Both the position numbers and the translations under genes were made by a program. The notes beneath the pieces were generated by a model, which saw only the letters and a list, made by a program, of their open reading frames with translations, had not been told where the DNA came from and did not search any database. 53,078 bases of DNA from Mediterranea sp. (in: CFB group bacteria) (lineage in GTDB: Bacteria; Bacteroidota; Bacteroidia; Bacteroidales; Bacteroidaceae), in contig JAIRNG010000015.1 in assembly GCA_031258135.1 (NCBI GenBank), positions 1-53,078 of the forward strand. The letters are read 5' to 3'. Of the stretch, positions 17,530 to 26,375 are shown in pieces; the first letter of the stretch is position 1; every line of letters starts with the position of its first letter.

Positions 17530-18456
17530 CTATATTATTTTTTCATTGATGCCAAATTTCTCTCCGGAACGATGCGTGCCGATCGGTTCGACATGAACGA
17601 CAATATCGTACACATTTTCAACGGTTCTTTTAATGCTGTCTTCCACCGCTTCGGCTATATTATGGGCCTCATTTAAAGAAATGCCGCCATCGGCTTCAAT
17701 ATCCAGGGAAATCATATACAGATTGCCTATCTGCCTTGAACGGACGCGATGCGGATTGCTTGCACCCGGTATTTTCTCTACAGCTTCAAATATCTTATTA
17801 TAAACGGAAACATCTTTAACGCCATCCATCAAATCGGCATTGGAATCCATAAAAATGCCGATAGAAGTCTTTATGATAAACAAACTGATAATAAGCCCCG
17901 TTATCGTATCGAGAACAGGCAGTTTCAGGACAAAAGTAAAGAAGAGTCCCGCAAGTACGCCAACAGAAATGATCACATCATTCTGCATGTTCTTTGCATT
18001 AGCTATCAGAAGGGAACTGTTTACCCGTTTACCTTGGCGATATTGATAAAACGATAAGCCTGATTTTCCTGCAATAGAAAAGATAGTGACATAAATAGCG
18101 ATGGCGTCCGGTAATTCTTTGGTTCCGGATGAGAAAAGACTTTGTACGGAAGAGATCAGCATCTGGACTCCCGCATAGAAAATAACCAGAGAAAGCACCT
18201 TCGTTGCGATCCCTTCCGCCTTCTCATACCCATAAGCATATTGCGGGCTGGGCGGCCTGCTCATAATGCGAGCCGTAAAGATCATCACAATAGAGATGAT
18301 CACATCTGTAGCCGAATCAATCCCATCACTTATTACAGCCAGACTTCCGGAAAGCGCTCCAATAATAATCTTGGCTAAAGACAGTAACGTATTACCTATG
18401 GTACTCACCCAGGATGTACGAACAAGCGCCCTGTCCTTCAATGATTTCTCTTTCAT
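17530..18456 (-). CDS. Cation diffusion facilitator (CDF) family divalent metal exporter
   Basis: The ORF track extends the start too far upstream, through the promoter. ATG 18456 (MKEKSLKDRALVRTSW) gives 308 residues, the normal CDF length. Six helices are followed by a cytoplasmic domain ending in a histidine-containing VYDIVVHVEPIGTH. Site A residues in TM2 read D-S-A-T-D. In TM5 the position that is His in FieF/YiiP-type Zn/Fe exporters is Asn (NMQND). That suggests a different metal preference, possibly Mn2+, as an inference. The gene is first in an operon with oxyR. Confidence 0.87.
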   Translation of the reverse strand: MKEKSLKDRALVRTSWVSTIGNTLLSLAKIIIGALSGSLAVISDGIDSATDVIISIVMIFTARIMSRPPSPQYAYGYEKAEGIATKVLSLVIFYAGVQMLISSVQSLFSSGTKELPDAIAIYVTIFSIAGKSGLSFYQYRQGKRVNSSLLIANAKNMQNDVIISVGVLAGLFFTFVLKLPVLDTITGLIISLFIIKTSIGIFMDSNADLMDGVKDVSVYNKIFEAVEKIPGASNPHRVRSRQIGNLYMISLDIEADGGISLNEAHNIAEAVEDSIKRTVENVYDIVVHVEPIGTHRSGEKFGINEKII

Positions 18457-18485
18457 AATAAAATGGAAATTACATTCATAAGCCA

Positions 18486-18493
18486 CAAAGATA
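18486..18493 (-). promoter_or_regulatory. -7 promoter box for the CDF-oxyR operon
   Basis: TATCTTTG on the minus strand, 29 bp before the preferred ATG at 18456. This also argues against the longer ORF-track start, which lies upstream of the promoter. Confidence 0.65.
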
Positions 18494-18586
18494 ACATCAT
18501 TTGCGAAACCTGTTGAACTTTTGTTTTTATTCGTTGTTAATTTAAAGCATGAAAGCATTAAAACACTCATTATTATAGTTATTATT

Positions 18587-19387
18587 ATGGAAAGTTTACA
18601 GGTAGAATCTCTTATTGAACAAGGATTCGCATTAGGTATTACCATTGTCAAAGCGCTTATTATTCTTATCATCGGTAAGATTCTTATTAATCTCATCAAC
18701 AAACTGGTCAGGCAGCTTTTACGTAAAAGAGGCGTTGACCCGTCCGTACAGTCTTTCGTGGGCAGTCTGGTTTACGTTACCCTGGTCGTTTTACTCATTA
18801 TTTCAATTGTTGGCGTATTAGGCATACAAACCACTTCATTCGCAGCATTACTGGCATCGGTCGGTGTAGCTATCGGTATGGCATTGAGTGGAAATCTATC
18901 CAACTTTGCCGGTGGGATTCTCATCCTGTTGTTCAAACCGTTTAAAGTCGGTGATTTCATTACCGCACAAGGTATAAGCGGTACGGTAGTAGAGATACAA
19001 ATATTCCATACCATACTGAACGGTCCGGATAACATCAGGCAATATATCCCCAATGGTTCGCTAAGTAGTGGCGTTATCACAAATTTTAATGTAGACAAAC
19101 GTAGAGTGGAATGGATATTCGGAGTAGATTATGGCGAGGACTATGACAAAGTTAAAACCGTTATCGAAAAAGTATTAACTAAAGAAAGCCGGTTATTATC
19201 CGATCCTGCGCCGTTCATCGCTCTTCATGCATTAGACAGCAGTAGCGTTAATATCATCGTACGGGCATGGGTGGAAGGTTCAGACTATTGGGCAGTCTAT
19301 TTTGATATGAATAAAGAAGTATATGCTACATTCAATGCTGAAGGTATCAATTTCCCATTCCCGCAGTTAACCGTACATCAGGCCTGA
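18587..19387 (+). CDS. mscS: MscS family small-conductance mechanosensitive channel
   Basis: The product has about 266 residues with three N-terminal helices and the MscS pore helix pattern ASVGVAIGMALSGNLSNFAGGILILLFKPFKVGDFI. The beta domain follows, with ISGTVVEIQIFHTIL and YIPNGSLSSGVITN. It releases solutes on osmotic downshock. I chose ATG 18587 (MESLQVESLIEQG), not the ORF-track start at 18521, because the extra N-terminal stretch lies in the promoter region shared with the CDF gene. The length is then normal. Confidence 0.92.
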   Translation: MESLQVESLIEQGFALGITIVKALIILIIGKILINLINKLVRQLLRKRGVDPSVQSFVGSLVYVTLVVLLIISIVGVLGIQTTSFAALLASVGVAIGMALSGNLSNFAGGILILLFKPFKVGDFITAQGISGTVVEIQIFHTILNGPDNIRQYIPNGSLSSGVITNFNVDKRRVEWIFGVDYGEDYDKVKTVIEKVLTKESRLLSDPAPFIALHALDSSSVNIIVRAWVEGSDYWAVYFDMNKEVYATFNAEGINFPFPQLTVHQA

Positions 19388-19635
19388 ATCCAAAAGTTGC
19401 GACACCACTGTACAAAGGATTCGGGCGAAAAAACAGGCATAAAATCGAAATAGACGCAGATAAAACCTTGTTGTTCCAGTTGTTCTGTCGCTTTGAAAAC
19501 TAATGATGCTTTACCAAAACGACATTATGCAAAAAAGCATAACAGGTTTGTTTTTCCGGCAACACATCAATCAAGTCGCAAATACTCACCTGAAAAAGAA
19601 TTTCTCAAGGAGTTGAAAGATGTCACTTATTTTAG
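19383..19635 (-). pseudogene. Relic of an archaeal-type (PF01637-like) P-loop ATPase gene
   Basis: Read on the minus strand, this 278-bp gap holds eroded coding sequence. One frame gives CDLIDVLPEKQTCYAFLHNVVLV. A second, overlapping frame gives RFGKASLVFKATEQLEQQGF and then ICVYFDFMPVFSPESFVQW. Together they match the start of the ATPase family in which ...NVVLxAPRRxGKTSL... is the Walker A region and GYxCVYxDxM...S.E.F follows. The two frames use the same bases around TTTTGGTAAA, as if a short deletion removed the APRR segment. Only about 80 codons survive, ending at a stop inside the mscS 3' end. The ORF-track plus-strand ORF at 19493 is not convincing. Confidence 0.55.
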
Positions 19636-19636
19636 T

Positions 19637-19644
19637 TACTTTTG
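19637..19644 (+). promoter_or_regulatory. -7 promoter box for the GT2 gene
   Basis: TACTTTTG matches TAnnTTTG, 21 bp before ATG 19666. Confidence 0.55.
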
Positions 19645-19665
19645 CAATATTAATTTCTTTATTCA

Positions 19666-20844
19666 ATGGAATTTATTGAAGTTGTTAACACGAATGAGTT
19701 GATTTTATTATCGGTTGCAGGTCTCTTGTTCCTGATTCAGGTTATCTATTATTTAGCTTTATATAACCGGATACGCACCCATAATAAAGCCGTCAGAAGA
19801 AACAAGTTAAGTTTTTCGGAGGTTCTTTCTCCTTTGTCTATCGTGATCTATGCCAAGAATGAAACTGAAAATCTGCGTAGTTTCTTGCCATCGGTGTTGG
19901 AACAGGATTATCCGGAATTTGAAGTTATTGTTGTCAATGACGGACCAACGGACGAAAGTGAAGAACTGCTGTCTTTATTATCAAGAGATTATCCCCATCT
20001 GCATCGTAGCTTTACTCCGGAAAACTCACGTTACATCAGTCACAAAAAATTGGCGTTGACTTTAGGTATTAAAGCGAGCAAATACGATTGGCTGGTCTTT
20101 ACCGAGGCTAATTGTCATCCGGTAAGCAAGAACTGGTTGCGGCTCATGGCCCGTAACTTTACTCCGGGTACGGACATCGTGCTTGGATATAGCGGATACG
20201 AACGCATGAAAGGATGGATGCACAAGAAAATAGCTTTTGATACACTGTTTATCTCTATGCGCTATCTGGGCTATGCCCTTGCCAGAAAGCCTTATATGGG
20301 AATCGGACGCAACATGGCATACCGCAAGGAGTTGTTTTTCCAGCAAAAAGGATTTTCGGCACACCTGAATCTGCAGAGAGGGGACGATGATCTGTTTGTA
20401 AACAAGATAGCCACAAAGAAAAATACCCGTGTAGAAACCGACGTGAACGCTACGATCCGCATGAGACCCATTCAGCACAAAACAAACTGGCGTGAAAAAA
20501 AAGTCAGTTATATGGCTACTTCACAATATTACAGGGGTTCACAACGATATGTGCTGGGATTCGAAACATTTACAAGAATATTATTCTACCTTGCAGTCAT
20601 TGCTACCATTATCTTCGGAACGTTGGATAAACACTGGCAGGTAGCAGGTATTGGAGGTTTTCTCTGGCTTGTCCGTTTCATGATTCAGGCAATAATTATC
20701 AATAAGACGGCAAAACAGGTGGGAGAAAGCAGAAGATACTATTTCTCCCTCCCCGTATTCGATATCCTGCAGCCGTTGCAGTCGTTGGGATTCAAAATCT
20801 TCCGCATATTCAGAGGCAAGCGGGCCGATATAATGACCCGGTAA
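19666..20844 (+). CDS. Membrane-anchored GT2 family glycosyltransferase
   Basis: The 392-residue product has an N-terminal membrane helix (LILLSVAGLLFLIQVIYYLALYN), a GT-A domain (LSIVIYAKNETENLRSFLPSVLEQDYPEFEVIVVNDG), an acidic GDDDLFVNKI motif near the acceptor site, and two further hydrophobic helices near the C-terminus (about residues 300-345). The family transfers sugars from nucleotide donors to lipid or polysaccharide acceptors on the cytoplasmic face; the substrate cannot be told. It stands alone and is convergent with the next gene, so its partner pathway is not visible. Confidence 0.88.
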   Translation: MEFIEVVNTNELILLSVAGLLFLIQVIYYLALYNRIRTHNKAVRRNKLSFSEVLSPLSIVIYAKNETENLRSFLPSVLEQDYPEFEVIVVNDGPTDESEELLSLLSRDYPHLHRSFTPENSRYISHKKLALTLGIKASKYDWLVFTEANCHPVSKNWLRLMARNFTPGTDIVLGYSGYERMKGWMHKKIAFDTLFISMRYLGYALARKPYMGIGRNMAYRKELFFQQKGFSAHLNLQRGDDDLFVNKIATKKNTRVETDVNATIRMRPIQHKTNWREKKVSYMATSQYYRGSQRYVLGFETFTRILFYLAVIATIIFGTLDKHWQVAGIGGFLWLVRFMIQAIIINKTAKQVGESRRYYFSLPVFDILQPLQSLGFKIFRIFRGKRADIMTR

Positions 20845-20855
20845 GTTGAAGGTAA

Positions 20856-22100
20856 TTATTCGTATCGCATGGAATCGGCCGGTTCTATTCTTGTTATAAG
20901 ATAGGACGGGCCGATTAACATGAGTACGGATACCATCAATGTTCCTATATTTAATAGAAGATATATCCATATATTCAAAGACATAGGAACCGTATCGACG
21001 AAGTAGGTTTCCGGTTTAAGTTTGAATACGCCGAAATGGATTTGCACGAAATAAAGGCCCGCCCCAAGAAGATTACCCCACAGCATCCCTTTGCCAATCA
21101 GGAAAACCGACAGCCAGAGGAAGACCTTACGGATTGTCAGGTTGTTCGCCCCTAAAGCTTTGAGCACCCCAATCATGTTTGTACGTTCAAGGATGATGAT
21201 GAGTAATCCGGAAATTACGGTGAAACCGGCAACTCCAATCATCAGAATAAGAATGACCCAAACATTCAGGTCCAACATACCAAGCCATCCGAATATCTGT
21301 GGGTTAAGCCGTTCTATGTTGCATACATAAAAAGGTTCGCCGTATCGGTCGGGCCGCTTGTCCGTATCGGCTGCAATCCGGTATGTGGTTTCCTCTAACC
21401 GGTTGAAATCTTTGATTTGGATCTCTAATCCGCTGACCTGATCATACTCCCAACCTTTCAAACGGTTGACCGTATAAATGTCCGTCAACAGGAAGTTATC
21501 GTCATATTCGGAGAAATTGGTCTGGAAAATGCCTTTAACCGTGAACCGCCTTGCACGAACTTCACCTTCAATATAATAGGTATATACTTTATCTTCCGTC
21601 TTCAGTTTCAGTTTAGTAGCCAAGGCTCTGGATATAAGAACCTGATAGCTTGCAGCGGTATCGGAGAACTGCGGCATTTCACCTTCAACCAAATGCGCCT
21701 GAAAGAAGGATGTGTCGAACTCTTGTCCTACTCCCTTCAGAATCATACCTTGAAAGGTGTCGTTCATCTTAATTATTCCGGGTTTGGTAGAATACCGCTG
21801 TATATGTTTAACTTCGGGATACGCATACAGCGCCAGAAAGATGCTGTCGTCCACCGCGATCGGCTTCGTTTCGTATGAACGAACGCCATCAAAATTCGTG
21901 ATTTGAATATGGGAGCCAAATCCGGTAATTTTGGCTTTCACCTCCTTTTTAAAGCCAATAACAACGGCGACGGACAAGATCATCACAGCCAATCCCAAAG
22001 CTACACCCACCATAGCAATCAGAACCGCCGGACGAGAAACCCGCTTTCCGCCTGCTTCCCCCCGATAAATACGTTCAGCTATAAAAAAAGAAAAAAACAT
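20856..22100 (-). CDS. FtsX-like ABC permease (LolC/LolE type)
   Basis: The ORF track starts in the preceding repeat. ATG 22100 (MFFSFFIAERIYRGEAGGKRVSRP) gives 414 residues with the LolE layout: an N-terminal helix (VLIAMVGVALGLAVMILSVAVVIGF), a large periplasmic MacB_PCD-like domain, and three C-terminal helices of the FtsX domain (LILMIGVAGFTVISGLLIII through GTLMVSVLMLIGPSYLI). LERTNMIGVLKALGA is the typical cytoplasmic loop. It probably extracts lipoproteins from the inner membrane. The ATPase LolD is not adjacent. Confidence 0.85.
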   Translation of the reverse strand: MFFSFFIAERIYRGEAGGKRVSRPAVLIAMVGVALGLAVMILSVAVVIGFKKEVKAKITGFGSHIQITNFDGVRSYETKPIAVDDSIFLALYAYPEVKHIQRYSTKPGIIKMNDTFQGMILKGVGQEFDTSFFQAHLVEGEMPQFSDTAASYQVLISRALATKLKLKTEDKVYTYYIEGEVRARRFTVKGIFQTNFSEYDDNFLLTDIYTVNRLKGWEYDQVSGLEIQIKDFNRLEETTYRIAADTDKRPDRYGEPFYVCNIERLNPQIFGWLGMLDLNVWVILILMIGVAGFTVISGLLIIILERTNMIGVLKALGANNLTIRKVFLWLSVFLIGKGMLWGNLLGAGLYFVQIHFGVFKLKPETYFVDTVPMSLNIWIYLLLNIGTLMVSVLMLIGPSYLITRIEPADSMRYE

Positions 22101-22180
22101 GAGGCCATTTACGATTACATGGAGTTTCAAATGGTAAACTGTAACTTCAATCGTCTGATGGTAAATTGTCTGATTGTAAA
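22101..22180. repeat. 15-bp GTCTGATTGTAAAT repeat cluster overlapping the aminotransferase 3' end
   Basis: The segment holds diverged copies of GTCTGATxGTAAATT. The aminotransferase reading frame runs through them to its stop at 22147, so the last residues (SLQSDNLPSDD) are encoded by the repeat. Confidence 0.7.
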
Positions 22181-23367
22181 CTCCTATAGGTTTCCAATGC
22201 TTTTTCCAGAATGAACAATGCACGCATCAAATCTTCTTTCTTCAGTACGTAAGCAATGCGTACTTCATTACGGCCGGCATCCGGGGTCGTATAAAAACCC
22301 GAAGCCGGAGCCATATATACCGTCTGTCCTTCATATTCAAAATCCGACAGGCACCAGGCGCAAAACTTATCCGAATCATCCACCGGCAATCGGGCTACGG
22401 TATAGAATGCTCCCATAGGAATCGGGGAATAGACCCCCGGTATTCTGTTTAAACCGTCGATCAGGCATTTGCGGCGCTCTACATATTCGTCGTAAGTTTC
22501 ACGGGTATATTCTTCGGGTGCGTCAAGTGAAGCTTCGGCTGCAATCTGCCCGACCAATGGAGGGCTTAAGCGCGCCTGACAGAACTTCATCACTGCATTC
22601 CGCACCTCTTTATTTTTGGTAATAAGCATACCGATGCGGATGCCGCACTCGGAATATCGTTTGGAAACAGAGTCAATCAGTACCACATTGTTTCCGATAC
22701 CTTCAAGGTGGCACGCCGAAATATAAGGCGAGCCGGTATAGATGAACTCACGATACACTTCGTCCGAAAACAGGAACAAATCGTATTTCTTCACCAGATC
22801 GCGGATTTGATTCATTTCACGGCGGCTGTACAGGTAACCGGTAGGGTTGTTCGGGTTACAGATCAGGATACCTTTCGTGCGTTCATTGATCAGTTCTTCA
22901 AACTTTTCGACCTTTGGTAAGGAGAAACCTTCTTCTATCGTTGTAACGATTGTACGTATCCTGGCTCCTGCCGAAATAGCAAAAGCCATATAGTTGGCGT
23001 ACGCCGGTTCGGGCACGATGATTTCATCACCCGGATTCAGGCAGGACATGAATGCGAACAGAACGGCTTCGGAGCCTCCGGTAGTAATAATAATATCTTC
23101 GGCGGACAGGTTGATATTAAACTTCCTGTAGTATGTCGTAAGTTTTTCCCTGTAACTTCTGTTTCCGGCGCTGGGGCTATATTCCAGGACTTTACGGTCA
23201 ATCCGGCGTATCGCGTCAATCGCAACCTGGGGGGTAGGCAGATCAGGCTGCCCGATGTTCAGGTGAAACACGTGGGTTCCGCGCTGTTTGGCTGCATCGG
23301 CCAGGGGAGCCAGCTTTCTGATGGGAGATGCGGGCATCTCGTTTCCGCGAATGGAAATTGTCGGCAT
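22147..23367 (-). CDS. Class I/II PLP-dependent aminotransferase
   Basis: The 406-residue fold type I aminotransferase has NIGQPDLPTP near the N-terminus and GGSEAVLFAF (cofactor phosphate region). NPNNPTGYLYS and FSDEVYREFIY carry the PLP-contacting Asn and Asp, DSVSKRYS the Schiff-base lysine, and NEVRIAYV the substrate carboxylate-binding Arg. It resembles aspartate or alanine aminotransferases; the amino acid specificity cannot be decided. The final 11 residues come from an intergenic repeat. It lies upstream of the FtsX-like gene on the same strand, with its own promoter. Confidence 0.9.
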   Translation of the reverse strand: MPTISIRGNEMPASPIRKLAPLADAAKQRGTHVFHLNIGQPDLPTPQVAIDAIRRIDRKVLEYSPSAGNRSYREKLTTYYRKFNINLSAEDIIITTGGSEAVLFAFMSCLNPGDEIIVPEPAYANYMAFAISAGARIRTIVTTIEEGFSLPKVEKFEELINERTKGILICNPNNPTGYLYSRREMNQIRDLVKKYDLFLFSDEVYREFIYTGSPYISACHLEGIGNNVVLIDSVSKRYSECGIRIGMLITKNKEVRNAVMKFCQARLSPPLVGQIAAEASLDAPEEYTRETYDEYVERRKCLIDGLNRIPGVYSPIPMGAFYTVARLPVDDSDKFCAWCLSDFEYEGQTVYMAPASGFYTTPDAGRNEVRIAYVLKKEDLMRALFILEKALETYRSLQSDNLPSDD

Positions 23368-23398
23368 GATTATAATTAGTTATTATGTTATGAAGGTG

Positions 23399-23406
23399 CA
23401 AAGATA
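23399..23406 (-). promoter_or_regulatory. -7 promoter box for the aminotransferase gene
   Basis: TATCTTTG on the minus strand, 31 bp before ATG 23367. Confidence 0.6.
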
Positions 23407-23640
23407 GAAAGAAAAAGGATACATTTGTCGCGCAGTACCCAATTTATAATGCTGTCATGACGATGAACCCGGAATGAATATTGTCACAGAAACTTAACGG
23501 TTGTTTCACCAGCACGTAACAAATCTGTCTCATCTTTGTACCATAAGCACTAAAACAAAATTAATTCGGTTCATCCGGAATAAATGTGACAATAAAAAAA
23601 CGTATGATAACAAAAAAGTGTAAACTGAAAACAGGCAAAG
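23407..23640. other. AT-rich intergenic region without a gene
   Basis: No convincing ORF was found. The short ORF-track entries here (23530-23769 minus and 23586-23822 plus) are reading frames through the tandem array that follows. Confidence 0.6.
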
Positions 23641-23780
23641 AAAAAAGCTGCCTGCAAAATCTAAAAAGCTGCCTGCAAAATCTAAAAAGCTGCCTGCAAA
23701 ATTCAAAAAGCTGCCTGCAGATTTCAAAAAGCTGCCTGCAGATTTCAAAAAGCTGCCTGCAGATTTCAAAAAGCCAAGTT
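23641..23780 (+). repeat. 21-bp tandem array (GCTGCCTGCA units)
   Basis: Six units with an exact 21 bp period begin with GCTGCCTGC at 23647, 23668, 23689, 23710, 23731 and 23752. A decayed seventh follows. The first three carry CAAAATCTAAAAA and the last three CAGATTTCAAAAA, so two subtypes expanded in turn. Because 21 is a multiple of three, all frames stay open, giving false repeat peptides (KSCLQIS). The array lies just upstream of the response regulator promoter. Confidence 0.92.
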
Positions 23781-23826
23781 GCCTATAATAAACTGATTTT
23801 GTCGAACTACTTATTAAAATAAAGTT

Positions 23827-23834
23827 TATTTTTG
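23827..23834 (+). promoter_or_regulatory. -7 promoter box for the two-component operon
   Basis: TATTTTTG, 23 bp before ATG 23858, which is preceded by AAGGAAAC. Confidence 0.6.
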
Positions 23835-23857
23835 TGTGTCATAACATTAAGGAAACA

Positions 23858-24550
23858 ATGAACGAGTACCGCATTTTAATCGTTGACGATGAAGAAGATC
23901 TCTGCGAGATCCTTAAATTCAATCTTGAGAATGAGAATTACCTGGTAGATACGGCCAACTCGGCCGAAGAGGCGCTCAAAATGGACCTGACAGTCTATGA
24001 CCTGTTATTGCTTGACGTTATGATGGGTGAAGTCTCCGGTTTCAAGATGGCGAGTATATTAAAGAAGGATAAAAAGACAAAAGAAATCCCCATCATATTC
24101 ATTACGGCTAAAGATACGGAAAACGATACGATAACCGGTTTCAACCTGGGAGCCGATGATTATATTTCCAAACCGTTCTCCCTGCGTGAAGTCATAGCCA
24201 GGGTAAAAGCCGTTCTACGCCGGACGTCAGTGGAAAAGGAAGAAGAGAAAGCGCCCGAGAGACTTGTCTACCAGACTTTGGTGGTGGATATTCCCCAGAA
24301 GAAAGTCAGCATTGACGGCCATAAAGTCTCGCTGACCAAAAAGGAATTTGAGATTCTCTTCTTATTGCTGGAAAACAAAGGGCGCGTATTCTCACGGGAA
24401 GACATATTGAGTCGGATATGGAGCGATGAGGTCTATGTTTTAGACCGCACGATAGACGTGAACATTACCCGGTTACGCAAGAAAATCGGTGAATACGGTA
24501 AGTGCATCGTCACACGCTTGGGCTACGGATATTGTTTTGAAACCAAATGA
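23858..24550 (+). CDS. OmpR/PhoB-family response regulator
   Basis: ATG 23858 (MNEYRILIVDDEED) is preferred over the GTG of the ORF track, giving 230 residues. The receiver domain has acidic residues DDEED at 10-14, the phospho-acceptor Asp53 in LLLLDVMMG, and KPFS with the conserved Lys. A winged-helix domain follows (LTKKEFEILFLLLENKGRVFSREDIL through DRTIDVNITRLRKKIG). The sensor kinase gene overlaps its stop by 4 bp. The pair resembles PhoB/PhoR. I do not call it RprY, which differs at its N-terminus. Confidence 0.92.
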   Translation: MNEYRILIVDDEEDLCEILKFNLENENYLVDTANSAEEALKMDLTVYDLLLLDVMMGEVSGFKMASILKKDKKTKEIPIIFITAKDTENDTITGFNLGADDYISKPFSLREVIARVKAVLRRTSVEKEEEKAPERLVYQTLVVDIPQKKVSIDGHKVSLTKKEFEILFLLLENKGRVFSREDILSRIWSDEVYVLDRTIDVNITRLRKKIGEYGKCIVTRLGYGYCFETK

Positions 24551-26322
24551 GCGGTATTGCTTTCTTTTCTTTCGGACGAAAGCTTTTCCTTTCGGTCACT
24601 TTACTGTTTTTCATCTTTGCCGCCGTCCTTATCCTCTTTCAGTACCAAAGGGAAAAGGTGTTCAAAGTTGAATTGCTGAACAGCAAACTGCAGGATTGCA
24701 ACGATTGGCTTCACAGGGATCTGACAGAGACTGAAAACAGGAAAGAGGAGTTTCCTGCGGCGCTATACGCCGAGCGTTTCGGACTGAAAGACCTGCGCGT
24801 GACCATCATAGACTTTGAGGGTAACGTTGTTTACGATAACTTTGACGCTATCCACAGGCAAATGGCAAACCATTTGCATCGGAAGGAAGTCGGGCTTGCC
24901 CTCAGCAAAGGGTATGGATATGATGTCCGCCGTCTGTCGGAATCGACAGGCATAACCTATTTCTACTCGGCGACACGATATGATGACTGCATTGTCCGGA
25001 CAGCGCTTCCTTATGATACGGAGCTGAGAAAAACGTTACGGATAGACCCGGAATATATATGGCTGGCTATTCTGATAGCCTTTGTCCTTATCGTCATCTT
25101 CTATAAAACGACCAACAGACTGGGCATATCGGTCAACAATCTACGGAAATTCGCCGTACAGATAGACCGTAACGAACCTTATGATTATAACACGGTCATG
25201 AAAACCTTCTCTAATGACGAACTCGGAGAAATATCACAGCACATCATAAAGATCTACCAACGCCTGCACGAAACCAAGGAAGCGCTTTACATCGAACGCG
25301 AAAAGCTCATTACCCACCTTCAGAGTTCACGCGAAGGCCTGGGCGTGTTTACCGGCGATAAAAAAGAGATTCTGGTAAACTCCCTGTTTAAACAATACAG
25401 CAATATTATTTCCGATTATAACCTGGAGACGACCGAGAGCATCTTTAATATACCCGAATTTGAGGCCATCACCCAGTTTATCAATAAATTCCGGAACCGT
25501 CACACGGGAAACGAAGAAAAACGTATGTCCATGCCGATCACAAAAGATGGGCGTAACTTCACTGTGGAATGTATCATATTCCAAGACCTGAGCTTCGAAA
25601 TCTCAATCAATGATATTACGCAGGAAGAACAGCAGAGCCAGCTAAAGCGCCAGCTTACCCAGAACATCGCGCATGAGCTGAAAACGCCGGTCAGCAGTAT
25701 ACAGGCTTATCTGGAAACCATTGTCACGAACAGGAATATCGCTCCTGAAAAGGTCAGCGTATTCCTTCAACGATGCTATGAGCAAAGCAACCGGCTGAGC
25801 CGCCTGCTGCGCGACATCTCCGTACTCACCCGTATGGACGAGGCGGCCAACATGATTGAAATGGAGAAGATCGACATCACCGCCCTTGTTGGAAATATCA
25901 TCAATGAAGTGTCTATCGACCTGGATGAAAAGCAGATCACCGTCATCAATTCACTCAGGAAGGATATTCAGGTCAGAGGAAACTATTCGCTGATTTACTC
26001 CATTTTCCGCAATCTGACGGACAATGCCATTGCATACGCCGGAACCCGGATACAGATCACGATCAACTGTTTCCGCGAAGACGAAAGTCATTATTATTTC
26101 AGCTTTGCAGATACGGGAGTCGGAGTAGGCCCCGAACACATGCAACGCCTGTTTGAACGCTTCTATCGGGTGGACAAAGGGCGATCCCGCAAGCTGGGAG
26201 GTACGGGGCTTGGCCTGGCCATCGTCAAGAACGCGATACTCATACATGGCGGCAATATCTCGGCGAAAAGCAATCAGGGTGGCGGCCTGGAATTTATATT
26301 TACGTTGTCGAAAGAGAGGTAG
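24547..26322 (+). CDS. Membrane sensor histidine kinase (PhoR-like)
   Basis: The 591-residue product has a first membrane helix (LFLSVTLLFFIFAAVLILF), a periplasmic domain of about 130 residues and a second helix near residue 180 (WLAILIAFVLIVIFY). A linker/PAS-like region follows, then HisKA with NIAHELKTPVSSIQAYLET (His near 376) and the HATPase boxes NLTDNAIAYA, FADTGVGVG and GTGLGLAIVKN. All kinase motifs are intact. Its start overlaps the response regulator stop (ATGA), so the pair is translationally coupled. The stimulus is not known. Confidence 0.93.
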   Translation: MSGIAFFSFGRKLFLSVTLLFFIFAAVLILFQYQREKVFKVELLNSKLQDCNDWLHRDLTETENRKEEFPAALYAERFGLKDLRVTIIDFEGNVVYDNFDAIHRQMANHLHRKEVGLALSKGYGYDVRRLSESTGITYFYSATRYDDCIVRTALPYDTELRKTLRIDPEYIWLAILIAFVLIVIFYKTTNRLGISVNNLRKFAVQIDRNEPYDYNTVMKTFSNDELGEISQHIIKIYQRLHETKEALYIEREKLITHLQSSREGLGVFTGDKKEILVNSLFKQYSNIISDYNLETTESIFNIPEFEAITQFINKFRNRHTGNEEKRMSMPITKDGRNFTVECIIFQDLSFEISINDITQEEQQSQLKRQLTQNIAHELKTPVSSIQAYLETIVTNRNIAPEKVSVFLQRCYEQSNRLSRLLRDISVLTRMDEAANMIEMEKIDITALVGNIINEVSIDLDEKQITVINSLRKDIQVRGNYSLIYSIFRNLTDNAIAYAGTRIQITINCFREDESHYYFSFADTGVGVGPEHMQRLFERFYRVDKGRSRKLGGTGLGLAIVKNAILIHGGNISAKSNQGGGLEFIFTLSKER

Positions 26323-26339
26323 GCAATCCGGTTTTTATG

Positions 26340-26347
26340 TATATTTG
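26340..26347 (+). promoter_or_regulatory. -7 promoter box for the thioredoxin-like lipoprotein
   Basis: TATATTTG, 28 bp before ATG 26376. Confidence 0.55.
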
Positions 26348-26375
26348 CAGCTCTAACTTCGCAAACTGTTTTGGT

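Noticed and set aside
19493-19702. 69-codon plus-strand ORF before the GT2 gene
   Set aside because: No family features; it runs opposite to the ATPase relic and through the GT2 promoter.
23530-23822. ORFs with KSCLQIS or KSAGSFL repeats
   Set aside because: They are frames through the 21-bp array, on both strands, upstream of the response regulator promoter.
23858-26322. RprY/RprX two-component pair
   Set aside because: The receiver start differs from RprY as I know it; a PhoB/PhoR-like name is safer.
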